Of a stretch of DNA of 52,592 nt, positions 50,651 to 52,592 are shown piece after piece (position 1 is the first letter of the stretch; every line of letters begins with the position of its first letter). The notes beneath the pieces are model-generated. The model saw nothing but the letters and a program-made list of their open reading frames with translations. It made no database searches and was not told where the DNA came from. The translations under genes were made by a program, and so were the position numbers. The DNA comes from Streptomyces camponoticapitis (GTDB lineage Bacteria > Actinomycetota > Actinomycetes > Streptomycetales > Streptomycetaceae). Location of the stretch: contig NZ_BMMV01000038.1 of the NCBI RefSeq assembly GCF_014646115.1, positions 1 to 52,592 on the forward strand, written 5' to 3'.

Positions 50651-51502
50651 ATGGACATAGTCGACTTGGGTGAGATCGCAGCCCTGCTCTCCGTTCCCAC
50701 CGCCTTAGTCGCAGCATGGTGGACTAAGCGCAGCGCAGAAAGTGCAACATCTGCCGCGCTCCTCGCCGGGCGTATCCAGGCCGACACGGCCATCTCGGCG
50801 GTACAGGCCCAGAGCCTCCTCCATCAGGATCAGCAACGACACATTGCGCTCGGTACCGCATGCATGGAGTTCCTGAACGCCTCCCGCACCCTGGTAAGTG
50901 CGGTGAAGCGACTCCCGAGCCTCGATCACGATGAACGCCAGGCGCTCATGGCCAAGCACGCCATCTCGATGGAAATCCCTTACGCCTCACTAGAGTTTCT
51001 GGCCCCACCTGATGTCCTTACAGCCGCAGAGCGCCTTCTCTCGCAATGCCGCCTCTTGGAACGCTGCGCGCTCGATCGCGCGGTACTGCGCGCGACGATC
51101 AGCGCCTTGGAAGCAGGTTGGTGTCCCGGCGACCCAGAGAATTGCACCGACGATCGTCATAACTCGGCTTACGTAGCCTGGGAATTTCTCGTCGGGTGGG
51201 CGCGCAAGGACGAGGAGGGAAGCAGGCATGATCGGGATCTTCTGGACTACTGCCTCCGCGACAGCGCCACCTTCACCGAAATGCAGGTAGCTCGGGCTCT
51301 CTCCTTAGCCGACCGTTGCCCGGCCATGTGGGACCGACTGATCGGTGGATGGGTCCGGGACCCGCTCATGGAAGGCCTCGAATCCCACCACACGGATTTC
51401 GTCACTGCAGCCCGCGCAGCCAACCTCACAGCACCGCTCGGCCTCTTCCCCAGCGGCCTTGAGGGGTCGAGTTCTCCGCCTCGCCGAAACTGCACAGCGT
51501 GA
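50651..51502 (+). CDS. Membrane-anchored hypothetical protein
   Basis: The 283-residue protein begins with one likely membrane helix (LGEIAALLSVPTALVAAWWT, about 6-25). A helical, probably coiled-coil region follows (TSAALLAGRIQADTAISAVQ, AQSLLHQDQQRHIALG), then a globular part containing LERCALDRAVLRATISALEA and WEFLVGWARKDEEGSRHDRD. It resembles the broad class of Streptomyces single-TM hypothetical proteins in accessory DNA; I cannot name the family. A strong terminator follows. ATG 50651 is the only reasonable start; no clear RBS is seen. Confidence 0.65.
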   Translation: MDIVDLGEIAALLSVPTALVAAWWTKRSAESATSAALLAGRIQADTAISAVQAQSLLHQDQQRHIALGTACMEFLNASRTLVSAVKRLPSLDHDERQALMAKHAISMEIPYASLEFLAPPDVLTAAERLLSQCRLLERCALDRAVLRATISALEAGWCPGDPENCTDDRHNSAYVAWEFLVGWARKDEEGSRHDRDLLDYCLRDSATFTEMQVARALSLADRCPAMWDRLIGGWVRDPLMEGLESHHTDFVTAARAANLTAPLGLFPSGLEGSSSPPRRNCTA

Positions 51503-51538
51503 CGAAGCGACGGCATGTCATCGCAAACGACACACGGG

Positions 51539-51570
51539 GAACCCCCGCCGGCACCAGCCGACGGGGGTTC
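51539..51570 (+). terminator. Rho-independent terminator
   Basis: GAACCCCCGCCGG (51539-51551) pairs with CCGACGGGGGTTC (12 of 13) around a short loop and is followed by GTTTCTCT. It lies 36 bp after the hypothetical gene. Confidence 0.8.
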
Positions 51571-52153
51571 GTTTCTCTCACACGCGTCTCACCAACTGCG
51601 TTGACGCCCCTGGCCCAAAATGGGCTGACCTGGTCTTATATGCCTCACCTGGACCACCTTGGACCGCGCGAGACGCGATCTACAACCTGTGCCATGTGGG
51701 ACCGGATCGCGCCGTCGCCCAGAGTGGTCCGGTCCACGATCAGCACTGGGCCACCGCCGCCGGCCTTCCAGACCGCGCCCCGACCGCGGGAGGCCACAAA
51801 GCGCTTCAGAGATCCCGACACCCGCCCCCACCTGACAACCAATCACCGACGCCTGAGCATCGCCCGGCAAGAAAAACCTCCAGCAGGCCATCGCGACGAT
51901 CGCCTTCTTCCAGGACCACCGCATCGCAGCCACCCGCCCAGTAATCATCCCCAGCTTCGCCGGGTCAGCGGCCCCCAACACCCCTGCGGCCCGTCCAAGA
52001 CGGCCATGCGCGCCGAGGTATCACGCGTCATCTCGCTCGCCGCCTGTCCCCTGCTACCAACCAAACCATCGCGGTACAACACGCCCCACTACCACCAAGA
52101 TCCGGACCATACGCGGGCCAACTCCCCACATTGAACCCGTCGGACCGACATCC
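51571..52153. other. Stretch without a supported gene
   Basis: All frames are open for long distances because of base composition, but none has motifs or a plausible start. One minus-strand piece near 51645-51842 (KAGGGGPVLIVDRTTLGDGA) distantly recalls a DDE transposase strand. I do not consider that enough for a call. Confidence 0.35.
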
Positions 52154-52285
52154 TTGCTGGTCAGAAGGCTGTACCGCCTGTACCACCAGCAGACGAAGAA
52201 CCTGCCGGTGCTCAACGAGGCAAGACCTATGCCATGTGATCCAGCACGAGCCGACTCCACCGATGGGAATGCCGTTCGCTCATGA
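52154..52285 (+). CDS. Small ORF, 43 residues, coupled to the next
   Basis: The frame reads LLVRRLYRLYHQQTKNLPVL then NEARPMPCDPARADSTDGNA. It ends in TGA overlapping the next ATG as ATGA. The TTG at 52154 is an assumed start; the frame is open further upstream. Amphipathic basic and aromatic beginning. No known family. Confidence 0.3.
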   Translation: MLVRRLYRLYHQQTKNLPVLNEARPMPCDPARADSTDGNAVRS

Positions 52286-52458
52286 GCCTCGAGAAGCGGG
52301 TCGAGGCCATGGAGATGGGCACCGGGGCAGTCCGCCACGGGCACAGCCGCTCCTACCTGGCATGGTCCGGTCTCCCCTCCCTGCTCACCAGACAGGATCG
52401 ACGAGCGAAGAAGCTCAAGAGGAAGCGCTGCGAGCTATGCGGACCTGACCCGCTGTAG
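52282..52458 (+). CDS. Small basic protein with C-terminal CxxC, 58 residues
   Basis: ATG 52282 gives MSLEKRVEAMEMGTGAVRHG, then HSRSYLAWSGLPSLLTRQDR, RAKKLKRKRCELCGPDPL-stop. A short helix, a Tyr/Trp loop and a very basic segment end in CELCG, a possible half zinc site. It overlaps the previous frame by 4 bp. The composition is convincing for a real small protein, possibly nucleic-acid binding; the family is unknown. Confidence 0.45.
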   Translation: MSLEKRVEAMEMGTGAVRHGHSRSYLAWSGLPSLLTRQDRRAKKLKRKRCELCGPDPL

Positions 52459-52592
52459 GCCCAATGCACCCTGTTTCCGCAGTTCAGCCCCGATTGTCAG
52501 ACCCTCCCCGTAGCGTTGTGATTCTTAGAGCCGATCTCAATTGGTGATCATTAGGCTGCCCTTCGTGACAGCGATGGTGAGGCGTCTGGTCC

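Noticed and set aside
51645..51842. DDE transposase fragment
   Set aside because: Only a weak likeness over about 20 residues with no second motif; not enough to call.

Overview
The window is high-GC actinobacterial DNA. The WhiB-like regulator, CGNR and MerR regulators, SpoIIE/PP2C-type phosphatase, DUF6221 protein, GTG/TTG starts and strong third-position GC bias all point to Streptomyces or a close relative. I recognise no rRNA, tRNA or replication origin. Much of the window is accessory DNA: at least nine insertion-sequence relics, two copies of a small non-autonomous element, phage-head relics and many broken genes. This resembles a chromosome arm, genomic island or large plasmid, but the sequence alone cannot say which.

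Region 1 (1-10.6 kb). After an IS21 relic and a DUF6221 gene comes a compact stress or detoxification module. A MerR regulator (6150-6524) faces two divergent operons. One holds an MFS exporter, a FrnE-like DsbA protein and a 66-residue peptide with two near-identical Cys-x4-Cys repeats. The other holds an Old-Yellow-Enzyme-like flavoprotein and an alpha/beta hydrolase that lacks its nucleophilic serine. MerR-type promoters with 19-20 bp spacers and a shared dyad tie these genes together. A decayed second copy (promoter, merR, exporter) lies at 8.0-10.5 kb, interrupted by IS3 and IS110 relics.

Region 2 (10.8-18.6 kb). It holds an Asp-nucleophile alpha/beta hydrolase, a redox trio with overlapping stop and start codons (split-barrel flavoprotein, P450-type ferredoxin, ferredoxin reductase), a VOC protein divergent from a CGNR regulator, and a PAS-GAF-PP2C phosphatase.

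Region 3 (18.8-32.7 kb). It holds a dead IS1380, a WhiB protein, an Mrr-like nuclease with a UGA in its active-site motif, a NucS/DUF5655-type nuclease, a PhoX phosphatase under a PHO box, a P-type ATPase stump, phage terminase and portal relics with a HEPN/Ymh gene between them, and a PIN gene cut by an IS5-family element.

Region 4 (33-48 kb). This is a possible conflict or defence island: a membrane KAP-like NTPase, a STAND-type NTPase with TPR-like repeats next to a small membrane protein, an 827-residue WD40 protein, and a membrane protein fusing a Flp/Tad-like segment to a pierisin/Scabin-type ADP-ribosyltransferase domain. Relics of a secreted HNH nuclease, an IS256, an AlbA_2 protein, a TrmA-type methyltransferase and a possible pair of CRISPR-like repeats lie among them.

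Region 5 (48.3-52.6 kb). It holds an intact recA under an SOS-like box but without recX behind it, an IS110 relic, a membrane-anchored protein of unknown function and a tiny coupled ORF pair. All functional assignments come from reading motifs by eye; no database search was run.
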